A model generated the notes under the pieces. It was not told the origin of the DNA. It ran no database searches and saw nothing but the letters and a program-made list of their open reading frames with translations. Shown piece after piece: positions 10,184-21,071 of a stretch of 64,000 nt of DNA. Numbering within the stretch: position 1 is the stretch's first letter; every line of letters begins with the position of its first letter. The translations under genes and the position numbers were made by a program. The DNA is from Ehrlichia sp052043515 (GTDB taxonomy: Bacteria > Pseudomonadota > Alphaproteobacteria > Rickettsiales > Anaplasmataceae), in the NCBI GenBank assembly GCA_052043515.1, contig JBQEQX010000001.1, positions 62,001-126,000 of the forward strand, given 5' to 3'.

Positions 10184-11408
10184 TTCATCTCCGGCACCGT
10201 ATCACTTATCGTATTTGGAAGCACAGCTGGCTTTTCGTACTTAGATAATATCGGTAAAACAATAAAGAAATAAGAAAAATAATACAATGTAGATAACCTA
10301 CTAAGTGCTACAAACGGCTCCTTTACTTCCTGTCCACCAAGCCAAGTTAAAAAACAAAAATTCAATACAAACAACCAATAAAAGATCCTAAAAACCGGAC
10401 GATAGCTACCACTCTTAGTTTTACACCTATCCAAGATAGGCAATAAAAACCATACTGCTATAGAACTAATCATAGTAACCACACCTAACAACTTATTAGG
10501 AATAGAACGCAGCATAGCATAAAAAGGTAAAAAATACCATTCAGGAACTATGTGAGCAGGAGTAACCATAGGATCAGCTTCTATATAATTATCTGGATGA
10601 CCTAGATAATTTGGAATATAAAACACAAACAAAAACAACAATATGAAAAATATACCAAAAGTTATACAATCTTTAACGATAAAATAAGGATAAATTGGGA
10701 TGGTATCTTTCTTAGACTTTACTTCTATTCCACTAGGATTGCCTGACCCAAACCTATGCAACGCTAAAACATGTAATGACGCAAGCATTACTATAACAAA
10801 AGGCAGTAAATAGTGTAATGCAAAAAACCTATTTAACGTTGGGTTATCAACAGAAAAGCCTCCCCACAACCACTGTACAACATCCTGTCCGACTAACGGT
10901 ATAACAGAAAACAAATTAGTAATTACAGTCGCACCCCAAAAGCTCATCTGTCCCCATGGTAGAACATAACCCATAAATGCAGTCGCCATCATTGCAAAAA
11001 AAGATAAAAATTCCAAAAAACCAGACTAATTCCCTAGGACTTTTATAAGAACCATAGTATAAACCACGTAGTATATGTACATACACAACTATAAAAAAAG
11101 AACGAGGCTCCAACAGCATGAGTGTAACGTATCAACCAACCATAGTTAACATCTCTCATGATTCTTTCAACACTATTAAATGCATGCGCAACATGCGGAG
11201 TATAATGCATTGCTAAAAATACACCAGTTATAATTTGTAATATTAGCGCAATACCAGCTAATGAACCAAAATTCCAAGCATAATTCAAATTTTTTGGTAC
11301 TTGATATGAAGCCAGCCTCTTTAAAAAAGCACAAATCGGCAACCTATATTCTATCCACGCTAAAACACCACTACCTTCTGGCTTTTTTATACTGTCATGC
11401 CCAGACAT
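10180..11408 (-). CDS. petB: Cytochrome b of the bc1 complex (two frameshifts)
   Basis: Multi-spanning membrane subunit that carries the two b haems and the quinol/quinone sites. Characteristic blocks are NLNYAWNFGSLAG, AMHYTPH, ATAFMGYVLPWGQMSFWGAT and VPEWYFLPFYAMLRSIPNK. Two breaks lie within 80 bases of each other: the seven-A run 11093-11099 (restores GASFFFIVVYVHILRGLYYGSYK) and the six-A run 11015-11020 (restores VWFLEFLSFFAMMATAF). Both are repaired by removing one base. Restored length is about 409 residues, normal for the family. It sits between petA (24-base gap) and petC (four-base overlap). Confidence 0.92.
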
Positions 11409-11432
11409 ACTAATTACCTCTTGATATTTAAA

Positions 11433-11996
11433 TTATGAAACATCAGTTCCTTTTGTACCAATAACAATGACATCTTTCCCAGAAAAATAATAATCAGGAA
11501 CAGGAAGATTAAGAGGAGCAGGGCCACTAACAATTCTTCCAGAAGTATCATACTTAGAACCATGGCATGGACAATACCACCCCTGCTTCCCATCACTAAC
11601 CTCAACTGGAACACATCCCAAATGTGTACAAATACCAACCATCACTAACCATTCTTCTTTTCCATGATGTGTTCGCTCCTGATCAGATTGTGGATCACGT
11701 AGGGTTTCAACTCTAACAGATTTAGCATCTTCTATTTCTTGCACAGTGCGTTTACGTATAAAAACCGGCTTCCCTTGCCATTTCACGATCCTAGTTTTTC
11801 CTTCTTTAATATCTGACAAATTCACCTCAACAGTCGACTGTGCTATTACTTCCGCAGAAGGACTCAAAAACTTTATCAAAGGATAAATCGAAGAAAACAA
11901 CCCAATACCGGCCATATATAAAGTAGTCAATCCTAAAAAATCACGTCTCCCAATTTCTTTTTTAAATTCAGATACTTTACTTTCATCGTTACTCAT
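11433..11996 (-). CDS. petA: Rieske iron-sulfur subunit of the bc1 complex
   Basis: Intact 187-residue [2Fe-2S] protein of complex III. The N-terminus has a twin-arginine-type motif RRDFLG (about residues 17-22) before a TM helix (about 24-43). Cluster ligands are in CTHLGC (Cys123, His125) and CPCHGS (Cys142, His145), with Cys128 and Cys144 available for the stabilising disulfide. The GPAPLNLPVP loop follows. It is the first gene of petABC, so its 5' flank should carry the operon promoter. Confidence 0.95.
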   Translation of the reverse strand: MSNDESKVSEFKKEIGRRDFLGLTTLYMAGIGLFSSIYPLIKFLSPSAEVIAQSTVEVNLSDIKEGKTRIVKWQGKPVFIRKRTVQEIEDAKSVRVETLRDPQSDQERTHHGKEEWLVMVGICTHLGCVPVEVSDGKQGWYCPCHGSKYDTSGRIVSGPAPLNLPVPDYYFSGKDVIVIGTKGTDVS

Positions 11997-12472
11997 AACT
12001 ACCCTTCAACACTATAACACAAACGACACTAAAGCATACAAACACCAGAACTAGTATTATAAAAGTAATATTCTATTACACAAGTATATTTTATTAATAA
12101 CTAATTATCATACCCATTCCATAAACTTACATACTAATTTATCCCATATACAAACTAAGATACAACATAGCATCCTATACAGTCCTATTAACCGCATGCT
12201 ATGTATACACCCCTGCCAAACTTATATAGGATTTAGGATAAAAAAGTAAAGTATCAATAAAAAAACAAAATTATATAATAGTTATTAACGACTGATGTGC
12301 TAATAAATATTTAATAAAATATACCGAATTCTAACTATATAAACATCCACAAACACGCAAAATTAGATATACACGGTAAACCTCTCCATATGAAAATTAA
12401 TTTAAGTAAATATAATTCGACTATCTGTAGACAAACTCTATACTGCTCGAGCAAGTAAGTAAATTATAAGCT
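11997..12472. other. Spacer upstream of petABC
   Basis: 476 very A+T-rich bases between petA and the five-TM unknown. No gene or clear structure seen; presumably the petABC promoter lies at the left end. Confidence 0.5.
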
Positions 12473-13333
12473 TTAAATTCTACTCAATACTTTTAATACT
12501 TTAACTTGCTGTCTCATCAACTGATCAAATCCAATTGGATCATTAGCACACATATTGTTATATTCATCAAGTTCTTTTGATAACTTATCATAGTTGTGTC
12601 GTTTAATCGCTAGTTCAACACTTAAAGCATTTATTCTACTTCTATTTTCTTTTTTAATAGTCTTGTATTCACTTTCACTACAATAAACCATGAACTGATC
12701 TATTACAAATACGAGCAAAAATAACGTCACCAATACACAATACATAAATAAATCATTAAATCCAGGACTTTGATTTATTGGTCCATCAAAAGATTGATAC
12801 AAAAATACCAATAATGCTACATTCAAAATGGCGAGTTTTATCATTTTACAACAGATATAAAAATCGCAAAATTTTTCGTTATATGGTATTAAGTATTTTT
12901 CTTCCACATCAGCAGAGACTTTAGTACTATAGTAAAGACCATTGAAAGCCCATTCTACCGACCTCTTAAGGATACTTAATTTTATTTTCAAGTTAGCTAG
13001 TTCGATTTTTAATGCATGGATCTTTTGTTTCTGCTTGCTGACATTATCTTGCTTTACACTTTTTCTTTTTAACATTACACTAGTAATTGATAAGATAACT
13101 AAAAAACTAGATAATATCATTCCGTATATTTTAAATTTAAGCGCCGTTTCTGCATTCTTTGTGCCGCCATATAATAGAAAAAATACAACAAGCCCAATGC
13201 TCAACAAAAGAAGGATCCAAGCTATAATGTCGCTCTTTTTGCTACCACCGCACCAATACTTTACTGCACCCATACCAAATATCAAAGCTACAATCCCTGT
13301 TATTTGCCCAGTCGTAGTTTTAAATAATGACAT
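12473..13333 (-). CDS. Hypothetical five-TM protein with coiled coils
   Basis: 286 residues, family not recognised. There are five hydrophobic segments: about 9-27, 36-56, 67-87, 162-180 and 193-214. Lys/Leu/Glu-rich helical stretches that look like coiled coils occupy about 98-125 and 220-260. Several Cys are scattered near the fourth TM. The arrangement (TM hairpins separated by cytoplasmic-type coiled coils) suggests a membrane-anchored scaffold, but nothing in the sequence fixes a function. It stands alone, with spacers of over 400 bases on both sides, so it likely has its own promoter. A 176-codon antisense frame across it is treated as a shadow. Confidence 0.75.
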   Translation of the reverse strand: MSLFKTTTGQITGIVALIFGMGAVKYWCGGSKKSDIIAWILLLLSIGLVVFFLLYGGTKNAETALKFKIYGMILSSFLVILSITSVMLKRKSVKQDNVSKQKQKIHALKIELANLKIKLSILKRSVEWAFNGLYYSTKVSADVEEKYLIPYNEKFCDFYICCKMIKLAILNVALLVFLYQSFDGPINQSPGFNDLFMYCVLVTLFLLVFVIDQFMVYCSESEYKTIKKENRSRINALSVELAIKRHNYDKLSKELDEYNNMCANDPIGFDQLMRQQVKVLKVLSRI

Positions 13334-13747
13334 TATGTCCCCTTTTTCCTCATTAAGTGTAGTTGTTAATCCTGGTACACCATTTTGGCATTACGCACAC
13401 GGCATCCTAGTTAACATACAACCTTTATTAAAAAAATATGTTGATAAAAATATGATATATCCTATACTCTAATAAAAATTTAAAATGTTAGAAATTTTTT
13501 TAAGTTGATCGATATATAATTTATTAATAGTTAATACATTGTTTTATAAAATCATAAAAATCACAAAAGCATCTACTATTTTATTTAAAATTAAATTAAC
13601 AAAAAAGTGATTAACTCCTACCCAATTTATTTGTGCATTGTCTTGTATCTTATTATTTTATGCTATACACCACCATCATTTGAGCTACAGTCCTTTGATG
13701 TGTTATACACATAGCAAGTATACTTTCTTGGATTGACCATTTAAAAA
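13334..13747. other. Spacer
   Basis: 414 bases between the five-TM unknown and the znuB-type gene, very A+T-rich. No gene, tRNA or clear hairpin seen. Confidence 0.5.
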
Positions 13748-14534
13748 TTAATTAATTAACCTATTTATACAATACATACACAATAGAAACATAAATGATA
13801 CTATGATAATTAAAGGGCCAGGAAAAATATCAAACTGCTCAGATAATAAAAGTCCTATAATACCGGATAATATGGAAATAATTGTAGATATTATTATCAT
13901 ATGCAACGGAGTTTTTGATATTAATCTTGCTGCTGCTGCAGGAATAACCAAAAAAAGCAGTAATTAGCAATATACCAACTAATTGAGCTGCAAAGGCAAT
14001 AAAAATGGATAATACCACTAAAAACTCCAGCTTAATCAAACCTATATTTACACCCTCTGATGCGGATAAATCATTACTTATTGATATAATCAACCAATAC
14101 TTCCATCTGTATACAATGAGAATAATTACTACCAATGCTACTAAAAACATTATTATAAGATCACTACCAGTTAACATTAACACATCTCCAAATAGTGAAT
14201 GTATAATGTTACTGTTTGCAGATGGAAAAAAAGACAATAATATCATTCCTAAAGATATCACTACATTGGTAACAATATTTAATACTGTATCTATAGAATA
14301 AATTTTATTCATACTATAAGATAATAGTAGTGCAAAAATAACAGAAACGCACAAAATTCCACTAGATATACTAATATTCAGCAGAATAGCTAGAGCCACA
14401 CCTAGAATAGACGAGTGAGAAATGCTATCACCAACATACGAAAGATTTTTCCATATTATAAACGACCCCAGTGAACCTGTAACTAAGCTCACTATCAGTA
14501 TAGCAACTACCCCATTGATAAAAAAAGTACTCAT
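13748..14534 (-). CDS. znuB: Zinc/manganese ABC transporter permease, ZnuB type (frameshifted)
   Basis: Inner-membrane permease of the ABC-3 family that imports divalent metal, probably zinc. Family blocks are GSFIIWKNLSYVGDSISHSSILGVA near the N-terminus (metal-path His/Asp region), then many TM helices and QLVGILLITAFLVIPAAAARL. The last block is split by a frameshift in the seven-A run 13950-13956; removing one base joins it and gives about 261 residues. It starts 22 bases after the Mth938-like gene on the same strand, so the two are probably co-transcribed. No substrate-binding protein or ATPase gene lies in the window. Confidence 0.85.
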
Positions 14535-14556
14535 TTATAATCTCAAACATAAAAAC

Positions 14557-14919
14557 TTACAACGATATTAAAGCTGCACAAACATTTCTACCTTCATATA
14601 GCAGAACATTATATGTACGACAAACAGCACCTGTAGACATATGCTCAAGATTAAAGCCTTTTTTTAGAAAATTATTTTTTATTTCATTGGGCAAAAAAAT
14701 GTGATTTTTACCAGTACCAACCAACACTATATCTAAACTTGTATCCAACAACTCAATTATATTCTCTAAGCTAGAAACACTAAGATCTAAACAAGAAACA
14801 ACCTTATTTGGAAAAACTATATGAGACCCTAAATATACACTATCATTTATAAAAAACTTACCTGTACCATAACCAGTTATTACATTTTGATTAGCACAAA
14901 TAATTGGTGTAATATCCAT
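14557..14919 (-). CDS. Mth938/NDUFAF3-like domain protein
   Basis: 120-residue protein of the DUF498/Mth938 fold group. The signature is an N-terminal segment with YGTGKFFIND, the central LVGTGKNHIFLP block and the ending STGAVCRTYNVLLYEGR...AALI. In mitochondria the relative NDUFAF3 helps assemble complex I; a similar role in this alphaproteobacterium is possible but not shown. It lies directly upstream of the znuB-type gene. The length and motifs are typical and the frame is intact. Confidence 0.8.
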   Translation of the reverse strand: MDITPIICANQNVITGYGTGKFFINDSVYLGSHIVFPNKVVSCLDLSVSSLENIIELLDTSLDIVLVGTGKNHIFLPNEIKNNFLKKGFNLEHMSTGAVCRTYNVLLYEGRNVCAALISL

Positions 14920-15261
14920 AACTTCTCATTTAACAGTTACATTCGTTTTATAAACATAAATGCTCTTACCACAAACATATATACGCATCTCATTACTCTA
15001 TCAACTTTAATATACCACAACACACAAAATACGTACACACTTATATTATTCAACTATATACTTGGACAGTATTTCAAAAATACACTCTTTTTTAATATAA
15101 GCAGACTACAAACTCACCTTTATCAACATCTATATACGGAATAGCAGCAACAACTACGTAATTTATATATGTCAACAAAAAATTAAGTAGATACCAATAA
15201 GAAGAAATCACCCACTCCCCGTACGAGACACAAAATTAACAACATGACAGGTAAAATTATA
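14920..15261. other. Spacer downstream of tsf
   Basis: 342 bases between tsf and the Mth938-like gene. No coding frame above background and no obvious terminator hairpin seen. Confidence 0.45.
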
Positions 15262-16129
15262 CTATTTATCAATAATAAACAACTTATAACTAACAAGACT
15301 AATACTAGAACCCAACTCTGACTCTTTTTTCTTTATTAGCTCAGAAATTGTCAATTTATCATCCATTACAAAGATTTGATTTAACAAAACAACATCTTGA
15401 TAAAATTTAGCCATTCTACCATCTATTATTTTTTCTATAACTGATTCTGGTTTATTTAACTGATCGACCTGTTTTCTGATAATTTCACGCTCTTTATTTA
15501 CAATATCCGCATCCAAAACATCTAAAGAAAGTGCTTCTGGCTTTGCTGCAACAATGTGCATAGCTATCTGTCTTGCCAGAACCTTTAATTTCCCACTATC
15601 ACAAGCAGACTCTAATGCAACTATCGCACCTATTTTACCAAGATTATCAACCACTGGATTATGAACATACCCACAAACTACACCACTACTAACGGATAAA
15701 TATCCTACTTTATTTAAATGGATATTTTCCCCTATTACTGCAATATTGTTCATTATTTCATCATTAATACTAATACCGTTAGTATATTCACGCTTTAAAA
15801 AATCCTCTACATTGCCAACAGCATACTGATTAGCCAAAGAAACTAAATTCAAAACTAATTTCTGAAATTTATTATTACGTGCAACAAAATCAGTTTCCGA
15901 ATTCACTTCTAAAATCGCACCTTTATTTTCATCAATACAAATCGCCACCAAGCCATCTGATACATCTTTAGTAGACTTTTTTATAAGCTTTTGCAATACC
16001 TTGTTCTCTCAAGTAATTCTTTGCTTTTTCTATATCGTATGCACAAAAACTTAATGCATCTTTACAATCTCCAACACCAGCACCGGTAAGATCACGTAAT
16101 TTTTTTATTGCACTAATATCAATTTTCAT
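15262..16129 (-). CDS. tsf: Elongation factor Ts (frameshifted)
   Basis: Guanine-nucleotide exchange factor for EF-Tu. The start is the ATG at 16129 giving MKIDISAIKKLRDLTGAGVGDCKDAL, the standard UBA-like N-terminus. It is followed by the core with NSETDFVARN and HIVAAKPEAL. The frame breaks in the six-T run 15977-15982; removal of one base gives AKAYKKSTKDVSDGLVA and a product of about 288 residues. The first codons overlap the end of rpsB by 11 bases, so the pair rpsB-tsf is coupled as in most bacteria. Since tsf is indispensable, the break is unlikely to be a real loss. Confidence 0.94.
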
Positions 16130-16979
16130 TATTACTCTCTCCCATAAGATCTTCTTCTTTAACATTTTCAGTATTATGTACAGCACCACCCTTATTAGTT
16201 CTATTATCTTTGTTTATCTTTAAAAGATCCTCTCTCTTCTCTATAGAAAAGTCTTTCATACCATCAACATTAATACCAGACTTAGCTAAATCAGAGCGTA
16301 TCGCTTCTAAGATAGTATCCGAGACAATCTTACAGAAAAAATCAATAGAACGCACAGCATCATCATTGCCAGGAATCGGATAATCTATACCAGTAGGATC
16401 AGAATTGGTATCCAACACTGCTATAACAGGAATACCTAGCTTATTCGCCTCTTTAATAGCAATATGTTCCTTGTTAGTATCAACTACAAATAAAACATGA
16501 GGCAGACCTCCCATATTACAAATACCACCTATGGACCTATCAAGGCTTGCTCTTTTCTTTTCAAAAAGCAATAACTCTTTCTTAGTAAACTGATTATCTA
16601 CATTTTCCACTAACTTCTCATACTCTCTAAGCTTTTTTATTGACAAAGAAATAGTCTCCCAATTTGTTAGCATACCTCCCAACCATCTATTATTTACATA
16701 ATACTGCCCACAACGTATTGCCTCATCAGCAATAATAGCAGAAGCTTGAACTTTAGTTCCTATAAATAATACTCTTCCTCTTTTGAGCACTATATCATAT
16801 AAAGCCTTCAATGCATTTTTAAGTAAGAATACCGTACTTTGTAGATTAATGATGTGAATATCATTATGTACGCCATATATATAAGGGGCCATCTTTGGAT
16901 TCCATCTACTTGCCTTATGCCCAAAGTGAACACCAGCTTCTACTAAATCACGCATTGTAAATTTTGGCAAATCAACCAT
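16119..16979 (-). CDS. rpsB: 30S ribosomal protein S2
   Basis: Intact 286-residue S2 of the small ribosomal subunit. Typical blocks are MRDLVEAGVHFGHKASRWNPKM, RWLGGMLTNW and the segment IGIPVIAVLDTNSDP-like near residue 190, followed by IDYPIPGNDDA. A hydrophilic Lys/Asn/Glu-rich C-terminal extension (about residues 250-286) overlaps the tsf start. First gene of rpsB-tsf. Confidence 0.96.
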   Translation of the reverse strand: MVDLPKFTMRDLVEAGVHFGHKASRWNPKMAPYIYGVHNDIHIINLQSTVFLLKNALKALYDIVLKRGRVLFIGTKVQASAIIADEAIRCGQYYVNNRWLGGMLTNWETISLSIKKLREYEKLVENVDNQFTKKELLLFEKKRASLDRSIGGICNMGGLPHVLFVVDTNKEHIAIKEANKLGIPVIAVLDTNSDPTGIDYPIPGNDDAVRSIDFFCKIVSDTILEAIRSDLAKSGINVDGMKDFSIEKREDLLKINKDNRTNKGGAVHNTENVKEEDLMGESNNEN

Positions 16980-17593
16980 CTTATTCTCCCAATTCCATAA
17001 TAGTTAACTCCTCCATGACAGTACCTGCCCAACATAACAGGACCATTATGCTATGTCATGTGCGAAATATAATTCCTGTGATAACACTATTAAAGATATC
17101 AACAACTAACACACCATTAATAAGACTCACCTTTATTAGAGTTACCATAAAACATCTCGTTATCTTAGCAATTACCAATACTCTTAGCAAGAAATTTATT
17201 ATGAACTATAAATACTTAAACACAAAGACAATGCATATAGAAATACTCATAACACCAAATTTATACTCGCAATTTTACTTAAAACGCTAAAACTCATATA
17301 ACTAATCTAACCTATGTAACATACTATACCGATTTATCAGATATATCATGATACAATACTAAGCACATAAACTGGAACACTCTTAGTATTCTTGTTACCA
17401 AATTATAAATTTAAGAAGTTTTATGTAAATTAATGACATATTTCTCACTATGTTTAGTGATCATAAAATTACTTTAAATATCAGAAAACCAATAGACCCA
17501 TAATCTTTCATCATTAACGCCGTACCTTCATATTACATCATAATATAAAAATCTACAAAATTATAAAGGGCTATATTATATAAATTACATATG
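16980..17593. other. Spacer upstream of rpsB
   Basis: 614 bases separating rpsB from the 3' end of maf. It presumably carries the rpsB-tsf promoter near 17000-17100. A 108-codon plus-strand frame here is composition noise. No tRNA found. Confidence 0.45.
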
Positions 17594-18173
17594 CTACATA
17601 GTAAAATACTGACTTAAAATTGAGTAAGTTTCGTATAATGGCAATCCTATTACAGAAGAGTAGGATCCATTAATTGATAACACAAATTTACCGCAATCAC
17701 CTTGTATGTTACATGCTCCTGATTTCCCTCTCCATTGCTCAGACGCTACATAAGACCTAATTTCTTGTATAGACAAACGCTTAAATTTAACTACTGTCAT
17801 TACACTTCTACAATGTAACCTATCATCAGGAGTATATAAACAAACAGTTGTATATACTCTATGTCTACGCCCTGATATTAACTCAACACACTTCAATGCT
17901 TGCTCTTCTGTTTCTGCTTTCGGTAATATCCTCCTACCACAACAAACAACAGTATCCGCACTTAATACAAACTTTCCAGGATATGATATTCTTACTTTAG
18001 TACCTTTTTTCTCTAGCTATACGTATAGAATAAGCTTTAGGCAACTCCTTCCTTAAAAACAACTCATCTACATCAGGAGATATCACTTTTCCAGGAATCA
18101 CACCTATTTGCTCCAATAAAGACAACCTCTGTTTTGATGAAGAAGCTAATATTAAATTATCAAACTCAAGCAT
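17594..18173 (-). CDS. maf: Maf-family nucleoside triphosphate pyrophosphatase (frameshifted)
   Basis: Predicted to hydrolyse non-canonical or modified NTPs to NMP and pyrophosphate. It begins LILASSSKQRLSLLEQIG at the ATG at 18173. It continues with PDVDE, ADTVVCCGRRILPKAETEEQA, ELISGRRHRVYT and the C-terminal IQGDCGKFV...VIGLPL block. All are Maf signatures. The frame breaks at the six-T run 18005-18010; removing one base gives REKGTKVRISYPG. Restored length is about 192 residues. Its start overlaps the infA stop by eight bases, making it the last gene of a run that includes infA and the RND adaptor. Confidence 0.87.
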
Positions 18174-18414
18174 CTGTAACTTTCAATCGCCTAACAATTC
18201 TACCCTTTCCTACTTCCCCTTTGTTAATACCATAAGTACTAATTTCAACTAACACTCTATCATGCATTAATATACGTATCTTACTTTTTCTTATCTTACC
18301 TGAAGCATGCGCTATAATTTCATAATTATCGTTAAGCTTTACCATAAAAGTCGCATCACGTAACAACTTGACGACAACACCTTCAGCTTCAATTATACCT
18401 TCTTTTGTTCCCAC
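18166..18414 (-). CDS. infA: Translation initiation factor IF-1
   Basis: Intact 82-residue S1/OB-fold protein that binds the 30S A-site during initiation. The sequence shows the family pattern: EGVVVKLLRDATFMVKL, HASGKIRKSKIRIL, DRVLVEIS and KGRIVRR. It is slightly longer at the C-terminus than the usual 72 residues. It overlaps maf by eight bases and follows the RND adaptor gene by 129 bases. Confidence 0.94.
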   Translation of the reverse strand: MGTKEGIIEAEGVVVKLLRDATFMVKLNDNYEIIAHASGKIRKSKIRILMHDRVLVEISTYGINKGEVGKGRIVRRLKVTDA

Positions 18415-18543
18415 TATGTTTTATTAAAAAATGAACTTCGTACATTGTAGAATACGCATCACTAACCTGCAACATAATTTTTATAACACTAAAAAAGTAG
18501 GTTACCTTACATTAAATCAATTTAAACTGAATATTTATACCAA

Positions 18544-19620
18544 TTATGATACACCTCCAATGTATGCATTATCTTTAACATACTCGTGCCCTAAAGTAAT
18601 TAATTTAATATTATCTGGAGCATTAACAACCCAAACATTTCCACTATGTTCATGATCAACAATTTCAACAGGTATGAATTTTACTTTATTATCAACCACA
18701 ATTTTAATACCTAAATCACCATTATCTCGCAGATCTAACACAGAAGAAGAAATTTTATGAGCACTGTACCTTCCAACGGGAACCCTCACAGAATACATAG
18801 CCCCTTGAGTTAAAATTTTTAAATCATTATTATTTAACACCATTTCTATTCGATAAGTTCTTGTATTTCGATTTATTATCTTACTAATAAAAACAACTGG
18901 CACATCCACTTCCTTATTCTTCGTGACTAAAACTTTACAAACACTTCCCAATTTTAATTTATCTAAATATTTTTCCGGAACATGAGTAACTATCCTAACT
19001 TTATCAAAATCAACTATTTGTACAATCCGTAACCCTGAATTAGAAGATATTAATTCACCAATTTGCACATTAATTTTATCCACAAACCCAGAAAATGGAG
19101 CTTTTATATCAGTACTATCTAAACTAATTTGTGCTCTTTTTAGATCTGCTCTAGCCGCTTCTAAAGCAGAAAAAGATAATGTATCATTTATCTCAGATCT
19201 ATATCCATGCTCATTTAAAGCTTGTGAAGCCTTATATTCAAGTTCCCTTTGCTTTAGTAAAGCCTTGGCCTGGTTTAATTGCTCTACCTTGTCATATCTT
19301 TCCACCTTAACTAAAACATCTCCCTCCCTTATATAATCACCATCTTTTACTAATACATCTAATACTTTACCATTAACTTCCGGTATAACATTAACAGAAC
19401 GAAAAGCTTCTACTTCACCCATTAAAGACAAATATACTACCTTCTCTTGCGCACTAGATTCTATCACTTGAACATTAAGAGAACCATTATCAGAAGCATT
19501 TATATCTCCACCTTCATTATTGGATCTAAATCTTCCACTGCCAATCCAAACAACGGCCAGTAATAGAAGGAAAAATGCTATCTTATACTGCAACTTTAAA
19601 TTCAAGAGTCTATGTAACAC
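18544..19620 (-). CDS. RND efflux periplasmic adaptor (membrane fusion protein)
   Basis: 358-residue AcrA/HlyD-type adaptor that would link an inner-membrane RND pump to the envelope. An N-terminal hydrophobic anchor lies at about residues 12-27. The biotinyl-lipoyl-like half GKVLDVLVKDGDYIREGDVL is followed by a helical hairpin (about 110-160) and the second lipoyl half DIKAPFSGFVDKINVQIGE. A beta-barrel region then follows with VTHVPEKYLDKL. No RND pump gene lies next to it in this window, so the partner must be elsewhere. It starts 26 bases downstream of lpdA on the same strand and is probably in that operon. Confidence 0.85.
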   Translation of the reverse strand: MLHRLLNLKLQYKIAFFLLLLAVVWIGSGRFRSNNEGGDINASDNGSLNVQVIESSAQEKVVYLSLMGEVEAFRSVNVIPEVNGKVLDVLVKDGDYIREGDVLVKVERYDKVEQLNQAKALLKQRELEYKASQALNEHGYRSEINDTLSFSALEAARADLKRAQISLDSTDIKAPFSGFVDKINVQIGELISSNSGLRIVQIVDFDKVRIVTHVPEKYLDKLKLGSVCKVLVTKNKEVDVPVVFISKIINRNTRTYRIEMVLNNNDLKILTQGAMYSVRVPVGRYSAHKISSSVLDLRDNGDLGIKIVVDNKVKFIPVEIVDHEHSGNVWVVNAPDNIKLITLGHEYVKDNAYIGGVS

Positions 19621-19646
19621 AATGCTCTACCTCACAGACAAACAAA

Positions 19647-21054
19647 CTATTTAGCCTGTCTTAAAAATGCCGCTTCACACGCATCTTTAAATGCTTCGTT
19701 AACATCAGGATGTGAGTGGCAAATGCGAAATACATCTTCTGACGACCCCCTATAAGCCATAGCAACACAAGCTTCATTGATCATAGTATCAGCATATGAA
19801 CCTATAATATGTACGCCTAAAATTGCATTGTTTTCCTTAGATGTCAAAACTTTAACAAATCCTACCGAATTGTTTGTAATTTTCGATCTACTATTCACAG
19901 CAAAATTAGATTTACCAACATTATAACTGTAATTAATATTTTTCAAACTTTCTTCCGTCTTACCAATAGATGCAACAGCTGGATATGTATATATCACAGA
20001 TGGAATAATTTCATAATCTATATGTGGAATATGTCCAGAAATTAACTCAGCAACAGCAATACCCTCCTCTTCTGCTTTATGAGCAAGCATTGCACCACCA
20101 ATCACATCACCAATAGCAAAAATGCCAGGTATATTTGTTTCATACCTATCATTAACTTTAATAAAACCTTTAGAATCACATTCTATGCAGTCATTATCAA
20201 TTAAACCTTCAGTATATGGAATTCTACCAATTGATATTAACACTTTATCGGCCTCCATAACGTCAGGTTTTCCATCTTTTACAGACTCAATATATATGGT
20301 TAAACCATCATCCTTTTTTTCTATTGAAACAACTTTACTTGATAACTTGAAATCAATTCCTTGATTTTTTTAAATTCGCAAGAAGTGTTCTACTTATATC
20401 ACAATCCATACTAGGAGCAATTTTATCTAAAAATTCAACCACCGTAACTTTAGAACCAAATCTACTCCACACAGATGACATTTCCAAACCTATAGCTCCA
20501 GCTCCTATAACTACCAACCTTCCTGGTGGTTCTTTAAAAGACAGAGCTGCGGTAGAAGATACAACTCTTTCCTCATCAATACTTACACCAGGAAAACTTG
20601 CAACTTCAGACCCAGTTGCAATAACCACATGTCTACCAACTATAGATCGCCTTCCACCATCTCCAGTAATAGTGACAGAAAAATTACCAGCGTTTATAGA
20701 GTCTATTTTAGCAACGCCACATAAATAATCAACTTTATTACTGGAGAACAAGTAGCTGATTCCATTTCCTAATTCCTTAACATTTTTATCTTTAAAAGAC
20801 ATAATCTTGCTTAAGTCGAAAGCTAAATTATCGAATGTTATACCAACTTCAGTGGAGATATGCCCCAAATGATAATATTCGTGAGAGAAATGCAATAGAG
20901 CCTTAGAAGGTATACACCCTACTCTTAAACAGGTGCCGCCTAAAACATCGTTTTTATCTATACATGCAACCTTCAATCCTAGCTGAGCACCTCTAACCGC
21001 ACACTTATAACCTCCTGGCCCTCCACCAATGACTACCATATCATAACTTTGCAT
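19647..21054 (-). CDS. lpdA: Dihydrolipoyl dehydrogenase, E3 (frameshifted)
   Basis: FAD enzyme that reoxidises lipoamide in pyruvate or 2-oxoglutarate dehydrogenase. The start MQSYDMVVIGGGPGG (ATG at 21054) leads the FAD-binding fold. The redox disulfide is Cys42/Cys47 in GGTCLRVGCIPSK. The NAD fold is at VVIGAGAIGLEMSSVW, the second FAD motif at IFAIGDVIGGAMLAHKAEEEG, and the C-terminal catalytic block is CHSHPDVNEAF. The frame breaks at the seven-T run 20365-20371; removing one base gives NLKNQGIDFKLSSK. Restored length is about 468 residues. As written, its N-terminal half reads continuously with the upstream gene, which I regard as an artefact. Confidence 0.93.
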
Positions 21055-21071
21055 ATAACATACCACAAAAT

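Noticed and set aside
10916..11119. Separate 67-codon gene inside petB
   Set aside because: It is the short stretch of cytochrome b between two frameshifts, not an independent gene.
12942..13472. 176-codon plus-strand frame
   Set aside because: Lies antisense to the five-TM gene; its hydrophobic, low-complexity content mirrors the TM codons of the opposite strand.
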